A stretch of 64,000 nucleotides of DNA from Triglochin maritima. Taxonomy: Eukaryota > Streptophyta > Magnoliopsida > Alismatales > Juncaginaceae. Position 1 is the first letter of the stretch. Every line of letters begins with the position of its first letter. The stretch is taken from positions 27,114,201 to 27,178,200 of the forward strand of contig OY821771.1 of assembly GCA_963682175.1 (NCBI GenBank). Direction: 5' to 3'. Shown here piece after piece: positions 19,180-30,748 of the stretch. The notes below the pieces were generated by a model. The model made no database searches and was not told where the DNA came from. It saw only the letters and a program-made list of their open reading frames with translations. The position numbers were made by a program, and so were the translations under genes.

Positions 19180-20926
19180 ATGAGTGTCTTAGTTTGGAAT
19201 GTGTGTGGCGCAAACGGGCCCGGTCGCGCACTCATGATCAGCGGTCGAATAAGGGAGGTAAATCCGGACATGGTTTTCCTTGTGGAGCACAAGGTTAAGT
19301 ATAAAAAACTTGAGCGATTCAAGTGCGCAATTTGGCCTCATGCTTGGACGTCAAATTGCATGGTTGTGGACTCGGGGCGAATTCTAGTGTTATGGAATGA
19401 CCAGCTGGTAGACTTGAGAGTTATGTTCGAATCAACTCAATTACTCCATTTCCTTGGGAGGTTAAGGAAGGACGACACTGAATTTGCTCCTACGGCTATA
19501 TATGGAGAAAATGGGCATGTGGAGAGGAGAGCATTGTGGGAGGATCTGCATGAAGTGGCACCACATGGGGAGCGACCGTGGCTGGTTGGGGGTGATTTTA
19601 ATTGCATTCGAAAGGCTACCGAAAAGCGGGATGGAGCTTCTAGAAATGAGGTGGCAATTCAAGAGTTTAATGAGTGTCTTGACACCATTCAACTACTTGA
19701 GATGCCATATACGGGAGGCGACTTCACTTGGTCCAACTCATCTGAGGGAAGTGCATGCATCGAGACAAGGATTGATTGAATATTAATGAACAATGCATGG
19801 CTCGAGGTGTTCCCCAATTCTTTCTACGTTGTTGGTGAGAAGGACTTGAGTGATCACACCATGCTTATCATGAAAACGGAAGGAAATGAATGGAGGAAAA
19901 AGAAGATTTTCAGATTCGAGAACCATTGGGTGGATCATGAGGACTTTGGTGGAATTGTGCAACAAGCTTGGGCTACATATGTGAAAGGTACACCCATGTT
20001 TCGTATGGTTAGGAAGCTGACCGAAGTCAGGAAAGAACTAATCAAGTGGAGTTGGAACACCTTTGGAAATGTTACAAACAAGGTGGGAGAGGCTCGGGAA
20101 TCTCTTGAGCAAGTGAGGAGGGAAAGGCTAAATCAACCTAGCAGTGGCGAGATAGCTCAAGCTGAAATCGCAGCAAAGGATACACTTGCCCAGGTCCTTG
20201 CTTGGGAGGAGTCCATTATACAACAAAAATCCAGAGTGAAGTGGTTGAAAGAGGGGACCGAAACACTTGGTTCTTCCATGCGCATCTTAGAGTGAGGAGA
20301 GCCACCAATCAAGTGAGGCGAGTGGGAGAGGGGGCTAGTCTAGGGAGGATGAGAACGACATCCGGGAAGCGTTCCGGTCTTTTTATGCTAACTTGTTTGC
20401 TCATGGTTTTTAGGTGCAACCCCTTAAACATTCCATTATTCTACCACAAATTACAGAGGAGGAGGGGGCTGATTTAATATGGAAGTTGGACCCAAAATAA
20501 CTAGAAGATGTCGTGTTGAACACCAATATTGATAAAGCGCCGGGGCCCGATGGTCTCAAGGAAGCATGGGGTATAATCAAGATGGACATGGTCAAGGCTA
20601 TCACGGCTTGTTTGGATAGTGGAAGGGTCCTCACACAATGGAACAATACATCAATCACGATTATCCCGAAGAAAAAGGCACCGACGGTGGTGGAGAACTT
20701 TCGGCCCATTGCTTTATGCAATATGACGTATAGGTTCACATCCAAAGTTCTTGCCAACCGCTTGAAGAGGATTTTACCATGGCTGATAGGGGAAAATCAG
20801 AGCGCATTCGTTAAAGGACGAAGAATTAGTGATAACATCCTTCTTGCACACGAGCTTTGCCATTGCTGTAGTCAAAGACACAATCCGGTGCATGGGAGAT
20901 CAAGCTACCAAACTCGCGAAAGATGA
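19180..20926 (+). pseudogene. LINE ORF2: endonuclease and partial reverse transcriptase
   Basis: From MSVLVWNVCGANGPG the frame encodes the apurinic-like endonuclease (NPDMVFLVEHKV, WLVGGDFNCI, ETRID). A TGA at 19777-19779 replaces the usual arginine of SRLDR, and the frame then continues ILMNNAWLEVFP and SDHTMLIM. A one-base shift near 20250 moves KWLKEG into DRNTWFFHAHLR. Reverse transcriptase motifs follow: DKAPGPDGL, ITIIPKKKAPTVVENFRPIAL, KVLANRLKRILP and NQSAFVKGRRISDNILLAHEL. Compared with intact plant L1 proteins, the palm with the YADD catalytic box, the thumb and the C-terminus are deleted. The frame is open upstream of 19180 too, into the ORF1 tail. Confidence 0.88.
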
Positions 20927-21159
20927 AGGAGAAGCATGACATTTTCAGGACACTTGGAACTAACTCCAACTTCTGATGTTTGATGAGATGTAATTGTTCC
21001 TTAAACTACTTGTGCTTAACGTGATTTCAATAGGTGGTAGGTAGAAGTCGGTTATGCATGTGGCATATACCCGCGGACTCAACGAAAATTTTGTAGATGT
21101 AAACAGTTCTTTAGTAATAAAATCTTAGAGGCTAAGCCTCCCTTTTGCATTGCAAAAAA
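20927..21159 (+). other. LINE 3' UTR and poly-A tail
   Basis: Non-coding sequence ending AGTAATAAAATCTTAGAGGC...TTTTGCATTGCAAAAAA. The AATAAAA is a plausible polyadenylation signal. The A run merges into the target duplication at 21160. Confidence 0.75.
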
Positions 21160-21175
21160 AAACCATAAACGAGAT

Positions 21176-21491
21176 GCACACATGATTTACCCATATTACG
21201 AACTCTTTGAAGAATCTTGGTAAGGTTTTGGTTGAAAGTGACAGGGTGCGGAAGTTCCTTAGGTCGTTAACTTTGTAATGGGAGAAAAAGACTACGATGA
21301 TTAAGGATGCTAAAGACCTCTTAAAGTTGAAGATGGAGGAAAGAAAAGACAATTGCTCAAAAGCAACCTCAAATTTGGAAGTAATTGAAGACGAGGACAC
21401 CGATGAAGACATCACTTTCCTAACTTGAAACTTCAAGAAGTTTCTCTCTAAGGGAAATTTCACAAGAGGAAAAGGTGAATCATCTCATATG
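21176..21491 (+). pseudogene. Copia gag, C-terminal fragment (copy A)
   Basis: Continues the gag interrupted at 17077. It matches copy B around 32760-33120 (AACCTTGGTAAGGTT, CTTTCCTAACCCAAAACTTCAAGAAG). It ends before the zinc-knuckle region, at the start of the next LTR (21492). Confidence 0.7.
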
Positions 21492-21812
21492 TGTTGTTTT
21501 TTTGGCTAATAATTGATAATCCGTTTTGATGATTAACTAACATATCAATAAATACAAGTATTCCACTAAAATCATCGCATGCATATATTGTATTTCTAAC
21601 ATTTCAGGAATCAAGTTGAATCAAGAAAAGAAATCAAGAATGAAGATTAGATAGGTTTATATTTCTTGTACTTAGGCCATAATGTAACACGGCACTTGAA
21701 ATCATTGATGAATTGCATTGCATAACCATTAGGAAACCTATAGAAGTCTCAGAATTAAATCCATATCATATTGACTTCAATAGGACTTCGACGAAATATA
21801 GAAACTTACCTA
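21492..21812 (+). repeat. Copia LTR-b fragment, left part
   Basis: Starts TGTTGTTTTTTTGGCTAAT, matching the LTR start at 45998. It is cut at 21812 by the insertion of LTR-c. Its continuation is at 30670-30748, after the duplicated ACCTA (21808-21812 / 30665-30669). Confidence 0.75.
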
Positions 21813-22201
21813 TGTTGGCTTTTTGGCCTTAATCTATATTTTGATGATTTAATCAACCTAATCTTAATTGTAATCAATGTAGAGTATCACACATATTCCA
21901 TTGCATAAATATTGTATTGTGCTAACTTGTATAGGTGATCAAGACTCAAGGAAGAAATGATTCAAGTCAACACATGTAATCAAGCTCATTTGAAGACATG
22001 TAATTTCATTTCTTTTGAGTCTTAGGAACATTTTGTAATTGAGCATACTTGAGCTAAAATCAACTCAAACACACACTAGGTTCCCTATATAAGTCACACA
22101 CAAAATTTCACATCAGTTGGACTTCAATAGTTCACCCAAACTTAGACCGGAAAACACTAAAACTAAACCTGAGCTGTCTGCCCACATTCGGTCGACCGAA
22201 C

Positions 22202-23725
22202 TGATTGACATCATTTCATGCTTATATTTGTATCTTATATCCATTATCTTACACCTAAGCAATGCTACGTGACGAGTTTTATGTTTAGTTTTCAGAAATA
22301 AAGAGGTTTGAAGAGAAGAGCCATGAAAGGACCCAAAAGCAGGAAAAAGGACTTAATTGTGAGACCTGGGGACCAAGATGCAAGACAGAAGGACCTGATC
22401 GTAAGACAGAAGGACCTAAGAGCAAACCAGGAAACTCCACACAATCATGGGGAGTATTTTGGCAATTCGATTCGGGTCGGAGCTCCAACAAACCAAGTAG
22501 ATGCATCCAGGACCAACAAAGACCACCAGCAAAGCCCACAACAAATCCCAGATGAATCCAAAGCTTATAGACCGCCAATTGGCGGTCTTGGACCGCTAAT
22601 TGGCGGTCCATATGTCTTAGTGTATTCTTAGTCTATTTGTGGTATTGGTTTAGTCCCACATCGGGGGATTGTCCCCGATTAGCTTTTTCCATGCTTATAA
22701 ATAGAACTCTTCACCTTCCATTGTAATTACCCATTGCTTGGTGGCATTCTCTCTACTAAGGAGTGAGCCTTGAAGCAAAAACTCAAGGTGGAGAAGAATG
22801 CTACCTTCAATGTGAGTCATTTGTTAATAAAATAATTCTTCTAGTTTCTTTTAATCTTGTCTTTTAATTTGTGCATGTTTGTTTAGTCTTTCCTTTCCTT
22901 TTATGTTTCTTTAATGCTTCTTGCCTTCTTAGTTAACTTTCATTTCAGTATTATGCTTTCTTTTGCTAATATAGTTAGTGTAATGAGTAGTGAGTAGTTC
23001 CATCCCCATTTGGGGGGGTGGAGAAATATGTGATATAATCATGTAGTGTATTAATTGTGTGTTATCTTTATCCCTTGAGCTTTATATGATTTCCATAACC
23101 ATCTAATGGGTTTTCACTCTTATCTTTGATATGCTAATGCTCTTGAATGAAGCTTAGCTTATACTTTGATTAGTGGACCTATTTTATGGGGAATGATAAG
23201 GTTAGGATATGGATGAAGTTAATATTGGAAACACAATTTGTAGTGTATGTGCTCTTGTTGCCTTTACCTTAGCTAATGTTTTGTATGTTTTAATGATGTA
23301 GTGAAATCTTAATTCATGTGGAGGCATAGTAGGGTATAGTCTTTATACTTGAGTTCATGTAGCTTCATTCCAATTATTGTCTTGTATGTTTTAATGATGT
23401 AGTCTTATCTTAATTCATGTAGAGGCAAAGTTGGATGTAGTTTTATGATTTTATGCACTACATGTTGTGAGGAGCTTAATGAACACACACACACTTCTTT
23501 ATGTTCACATCAATTCTCTACCCCCTTTGGGGCTTAGTTTATTGCTTATCTTCATTTCCTTTTTGCATCTTAGTGTAGTTTAGTGTAACCGACCCTTCTC
23601 TTCCCTTTCTTTACCTCTCACCTTCGCACAAACCAAGTGTCGACACACCTCCCAGTGGACGACCTGTATTTGCCACCGCTTCAACGTGGCCGTGCACTTG
23701 CGGTTAAATATAAAACGATCAATCA
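22202..23725 (+). repeat. gypsy-1 5' LTR
   Basis: TGATTGACATC...GATCAATCA. A TATA box CTTATAAATAGAACTC lies near 22694. Paired palindromes ACCGCCAATTGGCGGT (22571-22586) and GACCGCTAATTGGCGGTC (22591-22608) lie about 100 bp upstream of it. Confidence 0.93.
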
Positions 23726-23731
23726 AGTTTT

Positions 23732-23749
23732 TGGCGCCGTTGCCGGGGA
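23732..23749 (+). promoter_or_regulatory. Primer-binding site, tRNA-Asp (gypsy-1)
   Basis: TGGCGCCGTTGCCGGGGA, complementary to the tRNA-Asp 3' end, as in the Athila lineage. Confidence 0.85.
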
Positions 23750-23883
23750 GGTGCTTTGTCCAGACCTTGGTTTGGACGCTTCGAGGGGTTTTTAATTTTT
23801 TGTTTCCAGTGTTTCTTAGTTTCAGGGAACCAGCACATCAAGGGGAGGCTACTGAAGAAGTTTCAGGAAGAGAAACCACAAAA

Positions 23884-23927
23884 GGACCGCCAATCAGCGG
23901 TTGGAGCCCACCAATTGGCGGCCTGGT
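23884..23927. repeat. Leader palindrome pair (gypsy-1)
   Basis: ACCGCCAATCAGCGGTTGG and CCACCAATTGGCGGCC lie in the leader after the primer site. They repeat the LTR palindrome core CCGCCAATTGGCGG with a few changes. Confidence 0.75.
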
Positions 23928-24860
23928 AAGGGTTTCCTGCTTCCAAATTTTTTGTGGTAGTTAGTTCTGTAATTGGTGTTATCTGGGAGTCCAATTTTGC
24001 ATGCTGTGACTTCGTGTTTGCTCCCAGATCATTAATCACTCCCCCTTTAATCAACTTGGACCATAAAACTCAAAGCAAAAGATTAGACTCTTTGCCATCG
24101 AGGTCATGCATCATATGTAGACCTTGCATGCATCTTTCTTTTCTTTGCTTTACATTTTGTCATTGATTGCTGGAGCGAGGTACGCATTCCTTATCACTCA
24201 TTCACGCATTAGGACATTCATTAGTGAGTAAGGTTTGCATCGAAACAAGAGTGAGGTGAGTGCTTGTTTGGTGAGTTGCTTGCTAGCCTAAGATTTCAAA
24301 ACATCTTTAAGAGGCATCACCTATAGTCTTCAAAGATAAGGTGGGGGATTTCATCACCCCTCCCTTAGCCCCAAAAAGCACACTCAAGTAAAGCCTAAAC
24401 TAAAAGCAAGTAGACATTGGCCCTAGGGTTTTGGACGCACTAGGAGAGTAATCTAGTTGAGACCGCCATGACCTGATCGGCGTTGCCTACCTTGTCGATA
24501 GTAGGAGGTACTGGATCTCCGGATCTGGTATCACTTGCTGGGCATTGTGGTCCTCGTTGTAGGGAGGTGAGGCGTGTCGAGGCTAGTGACCTCGAAGTTA
24601 GGCGTCGTCTAGCCTAAGGACCCATTGCCTTACATTGTTTGAGCCATGCTTGGTAGTTAGGCTTCTACCTTCACCCTGTACCCTCGCTAGCTCTAGGGAT
24701 TCTTCCCTTCTCCTCTGAGTCATCTTCTTCTCACCTTCTTCTACGTTATAGTCTCCTCCCCTTTACACTCTCTGGTAGCGTTTTAGGGTCGAGTCGAGCA
24801 CTTTATGCGAGCTTAGTCTCGTGGTGGTGAGAGTGGTCGACTCGAGAGTTGTTTGTTGAG

Positions 24861-26353
24861 ATGGATGGTTACATGGGCGACCATTCATATCATTGTTGGG
24901 ACCAGGATGATTCTCCCTGGTATTCCGGACCCATGCAACCTGGGGAGTTTCAGACGAACACCCCGTACGGTTGGGATGATCTTCATTATGTGACTGAGCA
25001 ATCTTCATATAGGGGTGATATGAGAGAGGCACCGACGGCTAGATCTCCATCTAGTTATGTTGGATCATACTCTGGGCAACAAACTTTGGCCTCTTTCATG
25101 CATGCGGTAGACGACATGAGTGCACCAGTGGCTCCAGTAGCCATACCGTGCGATTGTTGTGGGTTGAGTGGTCATAATATCGGGGAATGTCCTTATGTTC
25201 CCCAGAGCCTGAGTATGAGCATACATTTTCCCAAAATGCTCAATATGACCATTACGCATCCGCGTACATCCCGAGAGTGATGGATTCATGGGGAAACAAT
25301 TCTTATTCAAATTCTTATACTTCATATTCACCCCAGTATCCTCCTCCCGAATACCCAGAATTCTACCAGCACCCCACTCCAAATCATTGGACTCATTCTC
25401 AGCCCATCAACACCCAACCCCAAAATTTCCCAAGCTCTGACTTGGACCTCACTGTTGACCCCAAATTTGATTCCTTAAAACAAACCCTCCAAACATTCAT
25501 CGAAACCACTCAAACTTTATTGAAGTCCAACTTGAATTCCTTGCAAAATATGGAATTGCAAGTGAGTCAAATGACACAACAATTCCATGAACGTGAGGAG
25601 GGTCACCTTTCTTGTCAACATGAGGATTCATCTTTTGATATCGAACCCCCACCACATCCACAAATTCAAAACACAACCTTTCAAAGTCAAACTCCTAGTC
25701 AGTCTGAGGGACTTGGGGTTTCAATTCACGATCACTTAGCGGAGGATTCGATTCAAATTGAGAATAACTTGGACCAGTTTTATTATGAGTCGGCACAGGA
25801 TTGTGCCTTATCTTTTTGTCCCGTGGCCCTTGAGCCACTTGATCTTCATGTTGTGCCTCTTAAGGACTCACCTCTGGTGGAGCAAGAGCTCCCTAGTACC
25901 CTCAATTTCAAACAACCTGATGAGAGTTTGCCTCTCACTATTGTTCCTGATCATCTTGGAAATGATGGAACATCAAACAACTACATTGCTCATGAGGGTA
26001 TTAGGAGTTCCTTGGAGGATACTTTGGGTATGAGACCCACTTCCTGTTCTCCTGGTGAGTTGGACATGCATAACGAGGTGCTTGACCTCGTTCCGACCCA
26101 CCAGCCTGTTGGTTGGAGAGTTTGGATTGACGATCATAACTTCAGCAGCGCAACGGGAGAAACTCTTCTTCCGTTGCCCCTCATTTCCCAAACTCTTGAG
26201 AGGTTCAAGCTCTTTCAGTTTGATCCTTTGAATGAGACGCCTTTGCGTCCAATTCACGAACCTCTCATTTCATCTGGTGCTCTTTGTGAAGGGGGCCCAC
26301 GCATGAGTATTCTGGCCCCGCGTGGTGTCATGTTCCCTTTCCAAGTGCATTGA
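24861..26353 (+). pseudogene. Gag-tail / RT-stub fusion protein of gypsy-1
   Basis: Starts MDGYMGDHSYHCWDQD and runs for about 497 codons with one frameshift. Parts in order: THREE short Gag-derived blocks (MREAPTARSPSSYVGSYSG, like MREPPVARSSGRAGSYH of the autonomous Gag), a zinc knuckle CDCCGLSGHNIGEC (25150-25191), a P/Y/Q-rich spacer, a Gag C-terminal helix (MELQVSQMTQQFHERE), an acidic linker matching the PR-RT linker of the autonomous element (PVALEPL...LP..TLNFKQPDESLPLTIV), and a stub resembling the RT N-terminus (GWRVWIDDHNF, LPLPLISQTLERF). Protease and the RT catalytic box are absent. A one-base deletion near 25199 (GTTCCCCAGAG versus GTTCTCCCAGAG in gypsy-2) splits the frame. Confidence 0.8.
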
Positions 26354-27968
26354 CCCACTCTTGAGGTTCCCATTTGATGTCTTTTGACAAATGAAGATGG
26401 GGACTTATGTTTGTACATAGTTATATAAAAAAAAGAAAAAAAAGAAAAGAAAAAAAAAGAGTTCAATAAAAGACTCCTTCAGTGAGCATCGATTGTTGTG
26501 AGCCCCAACCCTTGTGTATTTGGGCTCCATTTCTTTCACGTATTTGTACCCTTTCTTTAGCATCTCACAGGTTTTGAGGGAATTTGGGTTGTGTCCATCA
26601 ACATAGCCATACACTTTCCTTTGTACTTCACGTTGGTGAGATCTCTCCTTTTTCATGCATAAATCCATGTAGTATCTTGCTGGCATTCATTGAGGACAAT
26701 GCATGAAGTAGGTGTGGGGGGGTGTTTTACGTGTGTACATAGTTGAGTCTTTTTCCTTTGATTTTGTTTTCTTTTGTTTGCATTGTTAGGGTCATGATAG
26801 TGTGCTGCATTTAATATCGATATATCTGCTTGCCATGATCCTTGGGTGACTTGTCTTCTTTTGCTTGCCTAGTGCTTCAAAATTTTCACATTTCTTTCAA
26901 AATCTTCATGTGTTTTCGAAAGAAAATATTTTGTGGGTTTTACGTGTGTTTAGCATGTGCAAAACCGTTGAGAGGCAAAGTAAAAAGAAAGCTCCCAAAA
27001 TTGTCTTGAACTTGATGCATTAGGATATCTAGTACGTGGCTTTAGGATTTATCGAGTCGTTAGGATGCACCCCAGTTTTCCTTTGGGGGTGAGTAATCAT
27101 AGGGTTTCAGTGCTCAAACATTCAAAGAAGTCCACCCTGAACCTAGTGAGTCAATAATTCGTGTTTGTTAATTTAGGAAGTTTGTTGTAGTCAAGGACCC
27201 TCTTAATCTTGTTGTGAGACATTAGTGTAGGGGTTTTGGTTCATGTGTAGATAAGAAATAAGTGAGTAGATGTTCTCTCTTCTCGCACGGCTCCTATCAC
27301 TCGGGAAAGTAGGTCTGAGGGGACTTTGTGCCTGGTGTTTTCGAGTCATCTGACTTGGGATGCGCCGACCGAACTCCCGTTACACGGGTGGTAGGGATTG
27401 CCCTATGTGGAGATTTGGGGAAAGGTGTACGTGATAGTGTAAGTCCTCATGGGCAATGATGCACGAAACCTGACCCTGGGAGAATGAAGCTCCAACTAAT
27501 AAAAAAAAATGTGTGAAAAGAAACAAAAAGAAAAAAAATGGTAATGCAAATAAGAACCTTAATGGACTTTACACTTTGTATCACTTGAGGATCTTGAGGT
27601 TGTCCATGTCTTTTACTTAATTCCTTATTTAACTTGCACAAATGGTTTATTAGGCTAGGTGTGGATTGATTACCTATATAGAGTCGGCCCGTAGGATTAC
27701 CGCGTCCATTGATCGACAAAATATTTCCAACGAGTCGAGGTCTAGATTGAATAATGCATCTTGTTCGGATTTTGTGGGTATATCCGCTGAAAACCCTCAG
27801 GAGACAACACTCCTCCTCCTTGGCAACAAAGACGTTTAACGGCTTGTTGCACGTGCTAAGTGCAACCGTGATTCCTACGAAAGTGAGTTAGGATTTCTTG
27901 TTTCTCGTTTGCTTTTCTCTTTCTTTGTTTTGCTCGGGACTAGCAAAAAACTTAGGTGTGGGGGTATT
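26354..27968 (+). other. gypsy-1 3' non-coding region
   Basis: No coding sequence recognised. It contains an internal polypurine-like motif GTAGGTGTGGGGGGGTG near 26710 and the terminal one at 27948-27966. A similar layout with two such motifs exists in gypsy-2 and in the autonomous element. An A-rich run lies at 26425-26470. Confidence 0.6.
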
Positions 27969-29525
27969 TGATTGACATCATTTCATGCTTATATTTGTAT
28001 CTTATATCCATTATCTTACACCTAAGCAATGCTACGTGACGAGTTTTATGTTTAGTTTTCAGAAATAAAGAGGTTTGAAGAGAAGAGCCATGAAAGGACC
28101 CAAAAGAAGGAAAAAGGACTTAATTGTGAGACCTGGGGACCAAGATACAAGACAGAAGGACCTGATCGTAAGACAGAAGGACCTCAGAGCAAACCAGGAA
28201 ACTCCACACAATCATGGGGAGTATTTTGGCAATTCGATTCGGGTCGGAGCTCCAACAAACCAAGTAGATGCATCCAGGACCAACAAAGACCACCAGCAAA
28301 GCCCACAACAAATCCCAGATGAATCCAAAGCTTATAGACTGCCAATTGGCGGTCTTGGACCACTAATTCGCGGTCCATATGTCTCCAGATCCGTTAAGAT
28401 TTGTGTTGGGCTTGTATTAGTGTATTCTTAGTCTATTTGTGGTATTGGTTTAGTCCCACATCGGGGGATTGTCCCCGATTAGCTTTTTCCATGCTTATAA
28501 ATAGAACTCTTCACCTTCCATTGTAATTACCCATTTCTTGGTGGCATTCTCTCTACTAAGGAGTGAGCCTTGAAGCAAAAACTCAAGGTGGAGAAGAATG
28601 CTACCTTCAATGTGAGTCATTTGTTAATAAAATAATTCTTCTAGTTTCTTTTAATCTTGTCTTTTAATTTGTGCATGTTTGTTTAGTCTTTCCTTTCCTT
28701 TTATGTTTCTTTAATGCTTCTTGCCTTCTTAGTTAACTTTCATTTCAGTATTATGTTTTCTTTTGCTAATATAGTTAGTGTAATTAGTAGTGAGTAGTTC
28801 CATCCCCATTTGGGGGGGTGGAGAAATATGTGATATAATCATGTAGTGTATTAAGTGTGTGTTATCTTTATCCCTTGAGCTTTATATGATTTCCATAACC
28901 ATCTAATGGGTTTTCACTTTTATCTTTGATATGCTAATGCTCTTGAATGAAGCTTAGCTTATGCTTTGATTAGTGGACCTATTTTATGGGGAATGATAAG
29001 GTTAGGATATGGATGAAGTTAATATTGGAAACACAATTTGTAGTGTATGTACTCTTGTTACCTTTACCTTAGCTAATGTTTTGTATGTTTTAATGATGTA
29101 GTGAAATCTTAATTCATGTGGAGGCATAGTAGGGTATAGTCTTTATACTTGAGTTCATGTAGCTTCATTCCAATTATTGTCTTGTATGTTTTAATGATGT
29201 AGTCTTATCTTAATTCATGTAGAGGCAAAGTTGGATGTAGTTTTATGATTTCATGCACTACATGTTGTGAGGAGCTTAATGAACACACACACACTTCTTT
29301 ATGTTCACATCATTTCTCTACCCCCTTTGGGGCTTAGTTTATTGCTTATCTTCATTTCCTTTTTGCATCTTAGTGTAGTTTAGTGTAACCGACCCTTCTC
29401 TTCCCTTTCTTTACCTCTCGCCTTCGCACAAACCAAGTGTCGACACACCTCCCAGTGGACGACCCATATTTGCCACCGCTTCAACGTGGCCGTGCACTTG
29501 CGGTTAAATATAAAACGATCAATCA
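27969..29525 (+). repeat. gypsy-1 3' LTR
   Basis: 1557 bp. It carries the 33-bp segment (about 28382-28416) missing from the 5' LTR. Its palindrome pair has decayed (GACTGCCAATTGGCGGTC, GACCACTAATTCGCGGTC at about 28338-28376). Confidence 0.93.
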
Positions 29526-30669
29526 CGAACCAAACCTTTCGGTCGACCAAGTGATCAATTATCCTGTAGTGTTTTCAACTGCCCACATTCGGTCGACCGT
29601 GCAGACCTTTTTCGGTCGACCAAATAAACATAATTTTCTGACCGTTAGACTTGTCGTATTATACCATTGGTCGTATTCGAATTATTCACAAATACCCCAA
29701 AATACAAATTGCCTATTGGTCGAGCGTGGACATGTTTCGGTCAACCAAACTTAATTGTCTCCAAAATGTGCAACTGCCAGGAAGTTTCCGGTCGACCGAA
29801 GACTTTGGATCGGTCGACCGAACTTGATCATTTTCGCCAACCCCGTAGAGCCTGTTAGTTTTCGGTCGACCGAACCCTTTTCGGTGTTCGACCATTAACT
29901 TAAGTGTACCTACGTTATAGCATGTTTCGTTCGACCGTTCTATTATCGGTCGACCAAAACTTGTTCAAAATTGCCCAACGGTCGACCGTGCTGCCCGATT
30001 CAGTCGACCGAACTTACTCAGAATTGCATCCTGTTGGTTTCTGTTTTGTGTATCTTACACAAATAGTTACCCAATTAACCCCAACGGCTATAATACCTTA
30101 GGAGCTTATAAATAGAGTTGTCCAACACTATTTTACACAACTCTCCTACTACTATTTGTCCTATACACTAGAGAGAAATTCCTAAGCTCCAAATTCCCCA
30201 ATCCTACACTCTAAGCCTAAATTCCACACAATTGATCATAGCCAAATCTTACTCTAGTGTGCTCAAGTTTAGAGAGTGTTTTCCCACTCATTCCTTTGTC
30301 AAAGAAAGCAAGGATTTTGGTGAAAGCCCGAAGTATTTCCTCTCGGATTGTGAGAGGAAGAAAGTCAAGCAATCGAGGGTGTTTGCGGTGCTTGTGTTGT
30401 AAAGTTGTTCTCTCCCGGCCCGGAATGGGGAGTGGTTAGTGAAGTCGTGAGCGGAGCTCGGTGATCCGAGTGAAGCTTGCAAGAGAGGACTACGACTCGG
30501 GTGGGGTGTCGAACCTCTTTAAATCCCGGTCTCCATTGTGGTTTGCCTTATTTCTTCTTTACTTGCTTGTTTGTTTTTACTTCCACTGTGTATTCATTGT
30601 TTGCTTAAACAAGTAGGTAATTAGCTTAAAAGTGATTCGAACTAAGCTGGATTACGATCCTACAACCTA

Positions 30670-30748
30670 GAACAAGTTTTCTGGGTCAAAACAGTCGACT
30701 GGAATACCATCTGGTTCGACCGAAATTCAACAGACTCTTATTCCTAGG
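30670..30748 (+). repeat. Copia LTR-b fragment, right part
   Basis: Continues LTR-b after the LTR-c insertion (TTTTCTGGGTCAAAAC...CAACAGACTCTTATTCC). At about 30746 the sequence jumps back to LTR-b position about 95, where the 5' LTR of copy B begins, so two LTR-b copies are joined with loss of material between them. Confidence 0.65.

Larger units (their letters stand above)
17078..21159 (+). mobile_element. L1-type LINE inserted in copia gag
   Basis: A non-LTR retrotransposon with a 5' leader, ORF1 (DUF4283 plus zinc knuckle), ORF2 (endonuclease and part of reverse transcriptase), a 3' tail ending TTTTGCATTGC plus poly-A, and a 16-bp target duplication (17062-17077 / 21160-21175). It lacks the catalytic half of the reverse transcriptase and so is dead. 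The host target is the gag of copia copy A. Confidence 0.9.
15217..21491 (+). mobile_element. Sirevirus-like Ty1/copia element, copy A (truncated, LINE-split)
   Basis: Consists of an LTR (15217-16695, missing about its first 54 bp), a primer-binding site for tRNA-Met (TGGTATCAGAGT) and a gag fragment (16748-17077 plus 21176-21491) interrupted by an L1 LINE. The element stops at 21491, where another copia LTR starts, so pol and the 3' LTR are absent. The lineage is inferred from LTR similarity to copies B and C, which carry pol and an env-like frame. Confidence 0.8.
22202..29525 (+). mobile_element. Non-autonomous Athila-related gypsy element (gypsy-1)
   Basis: LTRs at 22202-23725 and 27969-29525 are nearly identical apart from a 33-bp deletion in the 5' copy near 22614. 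The 5-bp target duplication is CGAAC (22197-22201 / 29526-29530). The primer site for tRNA-Asp (TGGCGCCGTTGCCGGGGA) starts at 23732. A polypurine tract AGGTGTGGGGGTATT precedes the 3' LTR. The interior has one gene, a Gag-tail plus RT-stub protein, and no protease, catalytic RT, RNase H or integrase. The LTR family is that of the autonomous element at 53165-63073, which could supply enzymes in trans. Confidence 0.93.
21813..30664 (+). mobile_element. Solo copia LTR (subtype c), split by a gypsy element
   Basis: The LTR starts TGTTGGCTTTTTGGCC (21813) and ends ...GATCCTACA (30664), flanked by the 5-bp duplication ACCTA. Without the nested element (22202-29525) and its CGAAC duplication, about 1.52 kb of LTR remains, with no primer site, internal region or second LTR. 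This is the signature of LTR-LTR recombination leaving a solo LTR. It contains GAGCTTATAAATAGAG (TATA box, about 30105) and at least eight exact GGTCGACC palindromes between 29535 and 29990. Confidence 0.85.

Noticed and set aside
22308..22631. Open frame MKRRAMKGPKSRKKDL repeated at 28075 and in related LTRs
   Set aside because: It lies wholly inside LTR U3 sequence upstream of the TATA box and shifts frame between copies (and appears in fragments at 54114 and 63233), so it is more likely LTR sequence than a gene, though recurrence was noted.
23732..23749. tRNA-like sequence at gypsy and copia primer sites
   Set aside because: These are short complements to tRNA 3' ends directly after LTRs, not tRNA genes; no cloverleaf is present.
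29526..30010. Regularly recurring short motif considered as a CRISPR-like array
   Set aside because: Repeats are 8-12 bp palindromes with irregular spacing and related spacers, inside a plant retrotransposon LTR with TG...CA ends and target duplication.
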